From Marchantia polymorpha subsp. ruderalis (Eukaryota > Streptophyta > Marchantiopsida > Marchantiales > Marchantiaceae): 64,000 bases of DNA. Numbering within the stretch: the first letter of the stretch is position 1; every line of letters begins with the position of its first letter. Positions 13,901 through 25,480 of the stretch are shown piece by piece. The translations under genes were made by a program, and so were the position numbers. Below the pieces are notes generated by a model, which worked only from the letters and a program-made list of their open reading frames with translations, ran no database searches and was not told where the DNA came from. The stretch covers positions 5,064,501 through 5,128,500 of the forward strand of contig AP031352.1 in the NCBI GenBank assembly GCA_037833965.1. Direction: 5' to 3'.

Positions 13901-14544
13901 ACTGATATGATGTCTCGGCTACAAAAGGACAGTCTTTCAAAATTCCACGCAGTTGAGAGCTCGATCGTCTACACGGCAGTCGAGGTATGATGAAGGCAGG
14001 GGTAATTACGTAGTAGAGAGTCTTAGCTGTATTCACTTAAGGCAGACAGTGAGTTCTATCTCTGAAGAACTTGCTTCAAGCAAGTAATCTGCTTTTGGCA
14101 CATTATGACAGCTCAACTAGAATTGCTTCAGAGTCAATGGTTTCTCAAAGGATTTGATTCTTGTCTTATATAGCTTGCCATTTTCTGTCTAGAGGGCAAT
14201 TTAGCAACAAAAGGAATTGGTATTCGATTCCATATCAATATATTTTAAAGTACTAAGATGCAGGCCTTGATTTCTTGTCAGTATTCGGCCCTCAGCTATC
14301 CGGATAACACACCTTTCGATGACGGGCGTTTCTGCTATATCCACCAGTGGACTGACATCGACATATGCGTTTGGCGTGTGATATCGTGCAGGTCGAAGTG
14401 GCCGAATTGTGTTCACAACAACCAAGCGCTCACCAGTCCGAACGAGACATTTTCTCTGTGAATGACATGCTGGTCGGTAAGGAGGTACTCGAGTCCCAAG
14501 CGGAAGATTCAGATGTGGCCGAGACAGCAGTCGCAGTAGCGTGA
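7930..14544 (+). CDS. CCDC113: CCDC113/CFAP263-like ciliary coiled-coil protein, 7 exons
   Basis: Predicted exons: 7930-8193, 8888-9040, 9286-9776, 10487-10733, 11945-12076, 12279-12422 and 14392-14544, all with GT..AG introns; phases agree throughout and give about 527 residues. Residues 1-65 are Ala/Pro/acidic low complexity. Then come a short helix (LLKECELLTNENALL), an acidic Ser-rich linker and a long coiled coil. Recognition rests on the coiled coil: LLHAVDFEQLQI, LNRLKSS, PNVLEYMELK and, across the last junction, QK-VEVAEL. These match animal CCDC113 segments LHDVDFQQLKI, LTQLKLSS, PQVMTYVREK and RKVEIAEM. In ciliates and animals CCDC113 pairs with CCDC96 on the axoneme near radial spoke 3 and the nexin-dynein regulatory complex, so a role in sperm flagella is inferred. 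The ATG at 7930 is the first in frame. Exon 2 could begin at 8897 instead of 8888. The last exon adds an acidic Ala-rich tail after a 1.97-kb intron. No breaks are seen; the gene looks intact. Confidence 0.9.
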
Positions 14545-17500
14545 ACCGTGAAACGTGGAGAGTCAGTGAGAAGAGCCGTAAGTGAGTCGAGCCATCCGAC
14601 TGCCACGGCGACCTAAGCACACGGAGTTTGCTAGAGCTTTTGAAACCTCAGCGATTAGACGCGAGCAAATGATTCCCGCTGTGAATTAAGCTCACAGCAC
14701 AGCACAGCACAGTCACGGTGCTATCGGACTGATCAGCTCAGATCACAATTATAGCTCTCGGACTGGAAGCCGAGTGATGATGCTGTGGCCCGGAAGGCAC
14801 AGCCAGGGCAGAGTCTCACACGGAATCCATCGGCAAGCTTGACATTTACTTTATCAAAAAGACAGTTGTAATCCAAACTTGTACCAGTCTCGATCACCAT
14901 GGCATACTTGTCTGCGGAAGGGACCGGAGCAGTGCACCACTGCATCACTCTCAATCTCAATCTCACTCTCACTCACTCGAGATGTGTCCTACGAAAACGC
15001 TACTCGTGCATAATCCGCCCTTCGATCCGTGCGTCAGCCAGCCCGCTGGCACCCATTCGGCGGAAGGGCGGATCGCGCAGGTCGCAATATTCTGTCGTTC
15101 TTTGGCGCTAGGCTTCTTCCTTCTCGCAGCTACGACGAGTCTAGACCGCTGGGGTCCATCCATTCCGTTCCGCTGCTGTGGTCTTTCAGAAATATCAGCC
15201 TCTCGCTGATTGGCCGGCATGGAGCTTTAATGGACGCCCCTGCCCGCCCGGGCCTGGGACCTCGATGACACCAAGGCAGCGTCGGCGTCGGGCCATTATT
15301 CTGGCATTCTTTGGGCCGGCCACCGCGATTGGCTTGACTCGCTCAACGAAGAGGGAGCGAGGGCGGGGAGGCATGGAGGGCGGACCTATGCCCGAGGAAT
15401 ATTCTGTAGGCTGATATGCTCTCGAAAGGAGCACAGCGCAGTGATGGCGAAGACCCGCCGGGATGCGGGTCGAGCGGACTTTCCCCATCACACGTGATCG
15501 ATCGTTGCGAGTGACATCATGGCATGCTCGCGAATTCTGGCTTTGTTAGCTTCTTACGATGAGATCGCGGTCGTTAGCCCGCTCGACACTGAGTTCCTCC
15601 CGGGGCAGGAACTCATGGCGCACCCGTCCCCCGAGGGCCCCACTCCCTCTCCCTCTCCCACTCCCCCTCTTCTCTTCTCCCTCGAGCGCTCCGGAGCTCG
15701 ACTTGAATGAGGGCAAGCATGGCGGGACGCCCCATGCTCTCGCTCATTCGCTCGCTCGCTCGCGCTCACTGTGACTGCAATAGCAAATGTTTCCCTGCAC
15801 TGCGACCATTCCCACAGGAATCGCTTCCTGAAGTAATGCGCGACTGGAAAGCTATCCTCCTCCCCGTCGCTTTACAAGGTTGTTCAATTTTGCCGTCACG
15901 CCTTGTCCTCGCCCTCGTTATGTGATCTGTACTATCTCCGACGGATCATGATTCGTGAGCATCTCCTCTCTCGTTTGAATTCTGCACTCGGATCGGAAGG
16001 ATGTTGACCGCGAATAGGAGTCCTGTTTCCCATCATAATTTCTGAAATGATGGCCGCACACTCTTCCGCATGAGCTCAAACGTCTCCTTCTCTCCTACTT
16101 CACAGGAGATTTCACCAGACTGACTCGGTCGCGCAGTTTCATGGATTACCGCCTCGGACCTCGATTTTTACATAGCCGGGCCCGAATTTCTTCCGCCGGA
16201 TTGCCACTGCCTCCATCGTCGATCCTTTCAGCACCGAGATTGGCGGCCCTCGTGAGTTTTTCTATTCGCAAGTGTCTTACCGATTGACACCTCGTGTCCT
16301 CGTTTCTTCGGAACCTTGAGAAATCTATTCCTGGCAGAGACCCATCGACCCATCACCTTCCAGCGTTTTTCGTACGTCATGTGAGCAGAAAATTCAACTC
16401 GAAATTAGCTGGAACCTTACCCGGGAACAGGGTTCCTTTCTATGGTTTGTTTGATCCGGTCAAATGTCCAGGAAGAGTAGGATTTATCCAACGTCACATG
16501 CGTGGCTGGCTGCTCTTAGATTCAGATGTGACCCGGGTGAAATCCTCATTAAGAAATCCTCCGTTGAAGAACTTGTGAATGGTAGACAGACATAATAGGA
16601 ACCCAGGTTTCCCACTTACCACAAGATCGAGAATCAGTCACGTCCAAGTATGGGCCCCGGGACGAAGTAGCTGGCAGGCAAGCAAGCATGCTGCGCACTG
16701 CCACTACAGTATTGCGATGTTTGTGCATGACAGGCTTCCTACTGACGATTGACTGACACCGTAAGCATGGTCAAGAATCCATAATTAAGGCCCGGAAGGC
16801 TCACAAGAATGTTCATACAAACCAAATGTCAGCGTTCCTGACAAGAAGATTGTATCCCGGTAGTGGGGGCCTTTCTTTGCTCGCTGTGGAATCTGGACGC
16901 AGCCCTGCCTGTCCCACACACCAATGATTCCATGAACGAAAGCCCTCTCTGGTTGGGTTTCTCTCCAGCCAGCCCTTGACAACATCTCCCTGGTGCTCAT
17001 GTGCCTGCCTGTACGAGCCTAAAAGTCGCGTAGTGAGAATCATCTCACCCTCTCTCATGCGTGTGCAGCTTCCTCTGCAGACCGCCTCTCTACAGCGAGC
17101 ATTGATTAGTGCAGGGCCGGAGTCGTAAGCATGCAGCCTGAAATCCGAGACCCTGGTAATTTTCCTCCGATTGGTCCTCTGCTCTACCTTACCCTCCCCT
17201 CCCCTGCATTGTGCATTGTTTGGGAGTGGGTTGTGGATTGTGGGTCGTGAGGAGAGGAGGGCAGGGGAGGGGAGTCTCCGGGCTCCTAAACCAGAACGAA
17301 CCCACTGACCAATCCACGGAGTTGGCAGAGGGGAGTTGGTGTTTACGTTTATGTCCCCGTGGAACATCTTTAATCCACTGCAGCAGTGTGCATGCATGGA
17401 TGCTGCTGAGTGAGAGAGTGAGGCCAGTCCCGGTGCCAGTCCCGGTCACACCTGTTGATTCTGCAGCTGATGTAGAAAGGGCGTGGAAAAAGCAGAAGCT

Positions 17501-18710
17501 CTCACTTTTTCACACCGGAGTCGCTCAACTCAAAGGCCTTGAGAGCCACATCGCAACTCTCCCACTCTCGCTCGCTTTCTCTCCTGTGGATAAGCAACGG
17601 TAGGTAGTTGCAGCGCACATCGAGAGCGTTGATGAGCTGAGGGCTACCAACTGGGGTTTCTAATTTGGCAATCTCGTCAATATCCGAACCGCTGCCCTGT
17701 CGTGGCCCTCGCTGTTGACTTTGATCCGTCGACAGGAATGGGGCCTTCTTTCCCGTCTGTCGCCCGGTCGCATCCGCAGTCCGAAGCGGTGGGTTGAGGG
17801 CATACCGCCCGCTCGGGCCCACACATGCTCCACCTCGTACAAGCTTCGCTCCAATTAGTCGCCCACCTCCAAAAGAAGCTCCAAGAAGCTCCCTCGGCCG
17901 AACGCGAACGCCACCGCACAGCGCCACAATCTTAATGCCGCAACTCCCCCTCCCTCCTCATGCTCTTCCTCAGACCGCCAAATTCGGAGCCGACTCTTGT
18001 CTCCTCGCGGGGGCCCCCTCTCTCATTATAACGTCCACCTTTGAGTGCATCTCATGCAAATGTCCGATTCTCTGTGCGTTCTTGTGAGCTGCTGCTGCTG
18101 CTTCTACTGCTGCATGAGCCGGGGCACAGGAAGATTGTGGCTGCTGCTCCCATCAGACTTAACACGACCGAATTACCCAGCCTGAACTCGTGCATGCGAC
18201 GCCCTCCGTGTCAACCTACTAGTTACGAGCCATGTCGCCTCTAGGGTGTAAAAACTAACTTCGATTCACAAATTCCGACAATTTTGCCATTGTCTAACCC
18301 CATGCCGTCCGTATGTGCCCAATGAATGGCTGGACAATCAGTCAGTCGCCTACTGACCCGGACCATGTTCCTCAAAACCACACAATTAATCCTTTTACCT
18401 GAACGTCGAGGGCTTCAAATCCTTTCGCTATGTCCAAACCTCGACCACTTATAATTTTTATATTTTTTATTTTTTCTCCTCTGCATTGAGCTCAAACCAC
18501 AACATTGACACTCTTAATTTCCTATTCTTCGGTAGTACCCTCCTCGTGGAAGAGGAGTTGGGTACAGAACCACTCCATTCCATTCCACTCCACTCCACTC
18601 CAAGTACTGTACTCGAAAGGGGCTGCAATTCTGCGAAGAAAATTAGAAGAGTAAAATGCTGACTTGACTAGGAGAGCGATGGCCTTACCCTCTTCTGTCT
18701 ATGGCTACCA
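14545..18710. other. GC-rich, CT-rich region without recognised gene
   Basis: After the CCDC113 stop codon the sequence becomes GC-rich, with pyrimidine tracts (for example 15648-15685), CACAG repeats near 14695, GAG/CTC-rich stretches and CTG runs near 18090. ORFs open on both strands here through composition alone and show no recognisable domain. It resembles promoter and untranslated leader DNA of plant genes. I cannot name a gene, and a transcription start cannot be placed by eye. Confidence 0.4.
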
Positions 18711-19025
18711 TCAACTCGGCGGATTCAGTAGGATTCCGTTCTCGGTACAACTGATCGGCCCGTCCGGCCCCCGTCGTGTAGTACCACTGTAATCATCTGA
18801 ATCTCTAGCGGGTAGGAATAATTCTGGAATATCGACCGAAATAGCGATCGGCCACTTTCTTCTGACTTCGATAAAATATCGCGAGAGAAACTCGAAGAGT
18901 CGCGATTTGAGCGAGGCCTTGGCAGCCTTTGTCCCCCGCCCTGGAATGCATAACGCCCGGACGCTCAGTCTCGTTTTCGCAAGCACGTCAAGTTCGAGGG
19001 AACGAATGATTTCAGTGCATGACAT
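18711..19025 (-). CDS. hypothetical 104-residue protein, doubtful
   Basis: An ATG-to-TGA frame of 104 codons on the minus strand. The protein has a basic, helical-looking first half (a KAAKASLKSRLFEFLSRYF stretch followed by RRKW) and a more acidic, Gly/Asp-containing second half. No family is recognised. The residue pattern looks more protein-like than nearby ORFs, which are Ser/Arg/Pro noise, but there is no independent support such as a clear promoter. It could be one exon of a larger gene or chance. A TG microsatellite lies 40 bases upstream of its start. Confidence 0.2.
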   Translation of the reverse strand: MSCTEIIRSLELDVLAKTRLSVRALCIPGRGTKAAKASLKSRLFEFLSRYFIEVRRKWPIAISVDIPELFLPARDSDDYSGTTRRGPDGPISCTENGILLNPPS

Positions 19026-19066
19026 GATTCCGGTGGACTCGAGTGCAAACTGATGTTTACTTTATT

Positions 19067-19088
19067 TGTGTGTGTGTGTGTGTGTGTG
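19067..19088. repeat. (TG)11 microsatellite
   Basis: Uninterrupted TG dinucleotides, eleven copies. Confidence 0.95.
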
Positions 19089-20760
19089 GCTCGGTGTTAC
19101 ACACTCACCCCATCGATCAGCTGGCCTGGCATCCGGTAAGGTCCTCGTTGGTGAGTGGAAGGCATGAACACAAATCCTGATTTTCCATGTGGCGCGACCG
19201 ACCGTCTGTCCGTCCGTCCGGGCCTCAACCAGAGCACGGACCTACAATCGGGCATGGATGCGGAAGCACGGGCACGGAGCAGCCTTGTCGCATACCTGTC
19301 TCCAGAAGCTCGATAACAAAGCTAGCGATCTGAATCCGTTTCGTCGCCATAATGCCAAACTTAGGAACAGTTCGGTGGTCAAGAAGGTGCTTTCGCTGCA
19401 ACTGTCACAACAACTTCCGACTCCACCTAAACTCGATCTTCGTCAACACTCGCCTCGAGGGCCTGTGTGATGCTCACAAAGGTGTGCGGCTACATTTGCG
19501 CAGACCAGGATAAAGTTTCGGTTCCAGGTCGTATGTAAGATCTAAAAATGACCGATAGACCGAGCCGCAGTGCTTCATCTCCGGTGTTTTGTGCCCACAG
19601 TCTCACTGTGGGCTGGCCAGCTTTTGTCCCATGTGCCCGCGAGCTAAAACCACGGACCTCGTCCTTAAGACCTCATTGGATTGTCAGCCATGTTCCGACG
19701 ACATGATTGAGCGATAAAGGACGCACAAATGCGAGGATATATCTGCTCGATTAGTCTAGAGTCCAGCGGATTGGCCGGCCGAATTTGAATAACTGTATAC
19801 GACCGCAGGAAATTGCTTCGAAGAAGTCAAAATCCATCCCATAAGCATCGGTTTGGAAGTGAGAAGTAAAGGATCGAGTTCTTGCGGTCCGATCATGACC
19901 CGATCGGCTCGCTCGTGAGAGCAAAAGCGCCTTGCCTGCCGAGCATGCTTGCGATCCTCCGAGGCCACCACTTGGCATGGCCCGAGAGAGCAGATAACAA
20001 CGGACGCCATTTTGAGGCTTTCGGTCACCTTCACGGTGCCTTCCAGGTCGTCTCTGGCCTACTGGATCTCGACGTGGTGCACTGCAACACATCACCTTAC
20101 TGGCTCGTAGTGGATAGGCAACATGTGGGTCCCCCCCTCAAGCCCAAAGCTGCACCATGGCATTGGCAGGAGCGCAACCATGAGATGAGGTGCAGTACAC
20201 CGCAACCGGGCGGCTGCAGTTTTCCATACTTTTGCAATTCTGCGTCGGGGCCTTGCCCCATGTTACCCATCGCCCTCCTCCCCGTACGGCTCGATGGGAT
20301 CTTCGCATACTCTTTTGTGTTATATTACTTGGTTCCCATTCCCCCACCCCTTGGTTTTAGTTCACCTCTGAATCCATCCATCCAGAGCTGGCATTTGACT
20401 TTACTGAGGCTTCATTTTTTTTCCCTTTTCGTTCTACGGTTTCTCGCAGATGACTCCATCTGCCGCCGTGCCTCGTCTCATACGGAAGGGAAACCTTCGG
20501 CTGCCCAAGTTGCACAGGTGCACCGCTCCTCCCCAACAACAATAACTGTATATTTCTTCGCCCATCGTTCACGCCCATCGGTTCAGGGATGCAGCAACTT
20601 GAGCCCCATTCTCCGGTCGAGCATTATGCTGCAGGCGTGGCATAAGGGCACCTCGAGTGCTTGGAATTATTACAGCCTTCACTGTCTTCCACGGAGGTCC
20701 CACTGCATTACCATGGGGTGAGCACACCATCAATCGTTTCCACGACATGGAGCACATTGG
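19089..20760. other. GC-rich stretch with long chance-like ORF
   Basis: The window's longest open frame (TTG at 19882, first ATG at about 19945, stop at 20721) lies here, but its protein has no recognisable domain. It also includes an intron-like pyrimidine tract ending in CAG at about 20449, directly before an ATG. A 9-base perfect hairpin with a 3-base loop lies near 19597. I do not call a gene. Confidence 0.4.
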
Positions 20761-22335
20761 ACGAGACTGATCTCGACGGCTAATCCGAACAGCATAAAAT
20801 CAAATATAGAACAAACAGGGGGAATATAAACGTAGTCTTCCTTGCCAAACCTCAATCATGCAAAATTTTCAAAAGCACCGCCACCGCTTGATACTTCACA
20901 TGTCTTAATTGTTGTAGTGAAGTCCTTCGTACGTTGTTGGAAATTTCTATATCCTATTAAATTCCTAAAGTTCGGATTAAAAAAGCGTAACGGTTATTAA
21001 GTAGACCTTAGTTGCAGAACATCTCGAATAGACCCCCACATTCTCCAAGGGAATGACTTTTGACTGTGCTTCTCTTGCCTGTATTTTGTGCTCGATAGCT
21101 TTGAAATCGACATTTCATCCGCTGCGCCGCCTTTTTCTCGTTCTCAAGGTACGGACAGAAGTAAGAGCAGTGTGTCAATAAAAAGAAACGGTAAAAGAAT
21201 ACGAACAAACTTATCTCGCTATTTATGTGTATTTAACATAATCACTTCACTGTATCTTCATCGTAGTGGCAGTTTGTGGTTGTCCATGCTCAAAGTACGG
21301 ATGCCTGAGCCATCTGGGCTTCACATACGTGTGCATATCATTAGTTCATAAGTCCTACAAGTCAATAACTGGTTCCATTTTAACCATATGTCTCGTCCCG
21401 TAGAATTCAGGAACATAATCTTCGCGACCAAATGGTTCAAGACACGTCCAATCGCCGGTTTCGTAGACCCGAGGTCTACATCTTCTACATTTTGAGCAGC
21501 TGGATGGTGCATTGTAAAATAAAAATGGAAAACAGGCGAATGGGATGAAAACAATATTCCTGCAGTAAAATAAGCCGAACATCACAATGTCCTACCCAAA
21601 CGCAATCAAAGGGGCAATATATATATATATATAGGGGTTACCTTCCACAATATATATGTCTCATCCAATCAAAATTTAATATACAATGAAAATGGGAGCT
21701 CACCAACATGCAGCCCCTGTCATGCAAATATCCAATTTGTGGTTTTATCTATAAAACCGAAAGTCTTGGTCTGATATATTGAAAGTTAAACACTGTCGGT
21801 ATTCACTATACGAAATTTCCAAATCAAGCCGTGTGATGAGGCATCTTTGACCATAACTCTAATCATGCTAATAATGATTAAGGTACAACTAACTGCGAAA
21901 GGAAATTTGGGCTGATCAAGGATCAAGAAAGTCTATCATATTTTGTTACTCCATAAAGTCATTTTTCACAATCACTTTCATGTCTAATCATTACAGTCTC
22001 TCAAAATTATATTTTTTTCATTTGATGGAATCAATACAAACCTAAGTTAAGTTTATCAGTGGTCTTTATATTTATTGATCACATTTAATGCTAATAAAAT
22101 ATTGTGATACATCTTTCCTAATGCATAAATTTAATAATTTAAAAATTATATTTTTTTATATCACTTAATTATTCATATTATTAAATTATCAATTCATGAA
22201 TTATTTTTGAAAATCAACAAATAAGGAATCTATTTTTTAGTACACAAAATTTTTTGAGATTCTATTCAGAAGTTCGTTCATATTAAATAAATTCATTATA
22301 TATTTTCTTCATTTATGTCAACACAATATAAATGT
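20761..22335. other. AT-rich intergenic stretch with (AT)n
   Basis: Composition shifts to strongly AT-rich at about 20.76 kb. An (AT)8-9 microsatellite is at 21617-21633. Only short meaningless ORFs are present. No transposon ends were identified. Confidence 0.6.
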
Positions 22336-22560
22336 GATAATTATTGAATCACAAAGAATGCAGACGTGAAAAGAAGCACAATATATGTGATTCACCCTTT
22401 GGCTACGTCCACGAGGACACAATGATAAATTGTTTGGTGCGACAAGCAAACTTGCCGCATTAAGTAGCTTAGCAGCCATATAGCCATTTCAGCCAAAACC
22501 CTAAACCAACTATTGCGATACATTGAATCCATCGTCCTCGACATTGTATCACTAAATCAA
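22336..22560. repeat. direct repeat flanking HMG-box array, left copy
   Basis: This stretch aligns in the same orientation with 24480-24720. Shared landmarks are AAAGAATGCA, ATGATTC/GTGATTC, GATAAATTGTTTGGTGC, the following A/G-rich run to a GCCG, TAAGTA, and then weaker similarity through CCCTAAA and a TACATT segment. The copies are clearly diverged. Origin unknown: a duplicated flank of the HMG unit or the ends of a larger element. Confidence 0.6.
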
Positions 22561-22604
22561 TGTCCCCATGTAAGGGAAACATTAAACTTCTTAGCTTATA
22601 TAAT

Positions 22605-24170
22605 AGCCCTTGGCCTCAAGACAATCTTCCTTAAACCACTTCTTGAACTCATCAAGAAAGAATAAAAAGTTAGTTGGTGTACTTTTTGGTTGGTTTGAAT
22701 CTTGTAAGTTTACATAGATTTATCGTACTCTTGCTTACTTTGTTGAGCTTCGGCAATGTAGGAAGACGTCTCAAATTTAGACATGTCTTTCCATTTCTCT
22801 CCTCCGACTTTGCCATCCACAACGACATCCATGGATTTGAGATTATCTTCCTTAAACAACGTCTTGAACTCATCAAGAAAGATGAAGAATTCAATTGATG
22901 ACCTTGCCAATCACGGAGACAGTCTTGACCTAAGGATGATCTTACTTAAATATTTTCTTATCTAATCTAGAAAGATGAAAAATTCAATTGATGGCCTCTT
23001 TGTTAGGTTTGAATTTTGTAAGCAAACATCAATTTATCTTATTTTTGCTTCCTCTATTGATGTAGTAATACTTTTCACGTTCAGACTTTTCTTTCTACTT
23101 TTCTCCTCTAACTATGCCAACCACGGTGACATCTTTGATTTCAGTATAACCATCCTTAAACCAGTTCTTGAACTCATCAAGAAAGATGAAAAAGATTGTT
23201 GGTGGTCTTGCCAATCATGTCAACAGACCAAGACTTGGTATAATAATCCTTAAACGACTTACTTAACTTATCAAGTAAGATGAAGATCCTTTTGTTGAAG
23301 AAGGTTGACAACATTCATAGTCTTGGATGATCTTTCTCAAATCACTTCTTGAACTCGTCAAGATATATGAAGAAGTCAATTGATGGCCTTGCCAATCACG
23401 GCAACATACTTATCATTGAGATTGTTTTTTTTAACGACTTTTTAAAGTTATCAAGAAAGATGAAAAAAACAATTTATGAACTCTTTCATTGGGCTAGATT
23501 TTGTAAGTTGACTTATTATACTCTTGCTTCTTCTGGGAGCTTTGACAATGTAGGAAGTCTTTTCAAATTTACACATGTATTTCCATTTCTCTTCTGTGAC
23601 TTTGTCAACCACATCAACATTCATGACCTCAAAATGATCTTACTCAAAATATTTCTTGAACACAACAAGAAAGATGAATAATACCATGGTTTTGCCAACC
23701 AATGCAACATACTTGACCTTGACATGATGTTACTTAATCCATTTCTTGAACTCATTAAGTAAAATAAAGAAGGCAATTGATGATCTTGCCATGGCCACGA
23801 GATGATATTCCTTAAACAACTTCTTTTAACTTATCAAGAAAGATGAAGAAATCACTTGCTAGTCTTTTCTGTTGGTTTGTATCTTGTAAGTTGACATAGA
23901 CTTATCATATTTTTACTTATTCTGTTGAGATTTGGGAATGTAGGGAACCTTATCAGATTTAGACATGTCTTTTCATTTCTCTCCAACAGCTTTGCCAATC
24001 ACGACGACATCCTTAACCTCTAGATTATACTCCTTGAAGAACTTCTTGAACTCATTAGGAAAGATGAAGAAGATAGTTGGTGGCCTTACTAACCACAGTG
24101 TCAACCTTGGTTTCAAGACGATTCTCCTTGAACGACTTCTTGAACTCATCAAAAAATATGAAGAACAAAA
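22605..24170 (-). repeat. tandem array of decayed HMG-box (HMGB-type) modules
   Basis: Read on the minus strand, this 1.6-kb stretch contains about twelve copies of a module encoding the first half of a plant HMGB box (pattern FFIFLDEFKKxFKEDNLExKxVxVIGK). On the plus strand they are near 22612, 22830, 22930, 23140, 23240, 23320, 23415, 23630, 23720, 23795, 24010 and 24105. Four are followed by the second half of the box (GEKWKDMSKFE..YIAEAQQSKQEYDKSM), at about 22690-22815, 23000-23115, 23500-23600 and 23880-23990. Known plant HMGB boxes have the same order: FFVFMEDFRK, FKEDNP, VGKAAGEKWKSM, PYVAKAEKRK, EYEKSM. Most modules carry stops or frame changes, so no intact gene remains. The half-box repeats independently of the second half, suggesting exon-sized duplication. 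The seven-exon gene at 7.9 kb is unrelated. Confidence 0.8.
23880..24075 (-). pseudogene. best-preserved HMG box of the array
   Basis: In one minus-strand frame the sequence gives FFIFPNEFKKFFKEYNLEVK, then DVVVIGKAVGEK, a stop where Trp is expected, KDMSKSDKVPYIPKSQQNK, another stop, and KYDKSMSTYK. This follows the complete HMGB fold region in the correct order and length (about 65 residues). The conserved box Trp codon is lost and a second stop interrupts helix III, so it cannot make a normal HMG box. HMGB proteins are abundant chromatin proteins that bend DNA. The parent gene is not in this window. Confidence 0.7.
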
Positions 24171-24479
24171 AAATATGACGGTATCTATTTGTGGAAGAAG
24201 GATTGAAGTTTTTATGCTCGACATGTAAACCTCGGATCTAATATTATGCAGTTTTAAGCTTTGTGACGTTGACCGATCTTAATAGCATAGTAGATTTTGT
24301 GTCTATAGGCGCAAAAAATCTACTAACAACGCCTTGCAGCTCCAAAAATTTCTTGTCCTCCTTTTCTTGTGACATCATCTAATTGTCCACATGCACACAA
24401 ATCACTCTTCAAGAAACATCCAATACTCTTCACAAACACTAGCTCACAACCCACTTGCGCACGCTTTAATATCATTTGT

Positions 24480-24720
24480 TGAGGAAATTTATGCGAGAAA
24501 GAATGCAAATGTGAAAAAAAGCATAAAATACATGATTCGCTGTTCCAGCTATGTCCATGAAAATACAAAGATAAATTGTTTGGTGCAACGAGCAGACTCG
24601 CCGTGGTAAGTATTATAGTAGAGACAAAGTCAATTTGATCAACGCCCTAAATCTATTATGCTGGTACATTAAAGTCACGATCACCAAGGTTGTGTCATTG
24701 AGGCACCGTCCCAACTTTGG
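24480..24720. repeat. direct repeat flanking HMG-box array, right copy
   Basis: Second copy of the repeat at 22336-22560, same orientation, about 2.1 kb apart. It begins near a TTGAGGAAATTTATG segment and contains GATAAATTGTTTGGTGCAAC. Similarity fades after about 24600 but is still traceable to about 24700. Confidence 0.6.
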
Positions 24721-25480
24721 TTACTCTTACTTTTTTCATGATATTCAAAAGAAATCTTGTAGAATTTTTGTCAATGATATATGTTAATCGTCTCATGCAT
24801 GTTGAGTCAAATATAATCAAATGATTTATGATTCATATCCATCTAAAATCTGATATATATTTAAAATGATGAAATATATTTTTGTGAGTTCAATAGTGAT
24901 GTTAGTGCTCTAATGATTTCATAACATGACTCGTAAATTTTTCATCCAATATACCATAATATACTTAAAAATTATTAGTAAAAAATTTGAAAATTATTGA
25001 TACAGCTGGAATTGAATCAATTAAAGACTTGTTATTTGGTAAGATCAAGTACAAATTTACATATCACAATATTTTTTTTGTTCTGAAACTTAGTCATGCA
25101 CATCAATGATATATGCCAGCCATTATACAACTCTCAAAAATTGAATGGAAGCATCATAGTCTTTCTATTCCAAGAAGACTAATTTACACTCAAAAAAAAT
25201 TATTTACTCTCATAATATTTTAACACTGTAAATATGAGAATTTTACTATTTGAAAAAATAATACTCAAGCTCTTAAAATGTTAGATTCATAGATAGTTTA
25301 TAGATTTCTCTATATTGATTTTTCCAAGATATACAAGGAGATAAGCATTGATATTCAATCCTCATTTTTTTACTTCTTGGAATCTGGCATACCAAGAATG
25401 CTCATACCACGTGAATTACAACTTGTATTACACGTATCTCTTCTCTTCTCTTTCATATTCTCTCTCTCTCTCTCTCCAGT
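24721..25480. other. AT-rich stretch ending in (TC)n
   Basis: Strongly AT-rich with no ORF of interest. A (TC)9 run at 25459-25476 marks the change to more balanced composition. Confidence 0.6.

Noticed and set aside
14046-14087. Alternative final exon of CCDC113 after an AG acceptor, ending in TAA
   Set aside because: Phase fits but the peptide does not resemble the family; the exon at 14392 continues the conserved QK-VEVAEL sequence.
14201-14620. 139-codon ORF on the minus strand
   Set aside because: It is the antisense shadow of the last CCDC113 exon, which has a family match (VEVAEL) and correct phase.
19882-20721. Longest open reading frame in the window (279 codons, + strand)
   Set aside because: It starts from TTG, its protein has no recognisable domain, and it contains a typical intron-end pyrimidine tract; in GC-rich DNA such a frame can arise by chance.
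22605-24170. CRISPR array
   Set aside because: The repeats are degenerate coding modules of a chromatin protein without unique spacers, in a plant genome.
22336-24720. LTR element with the direct repeats as LTRs
   Set aside because: No primer-binding site, polypurine tract, or gag/pol-like coding sequence was seen between the repeats.
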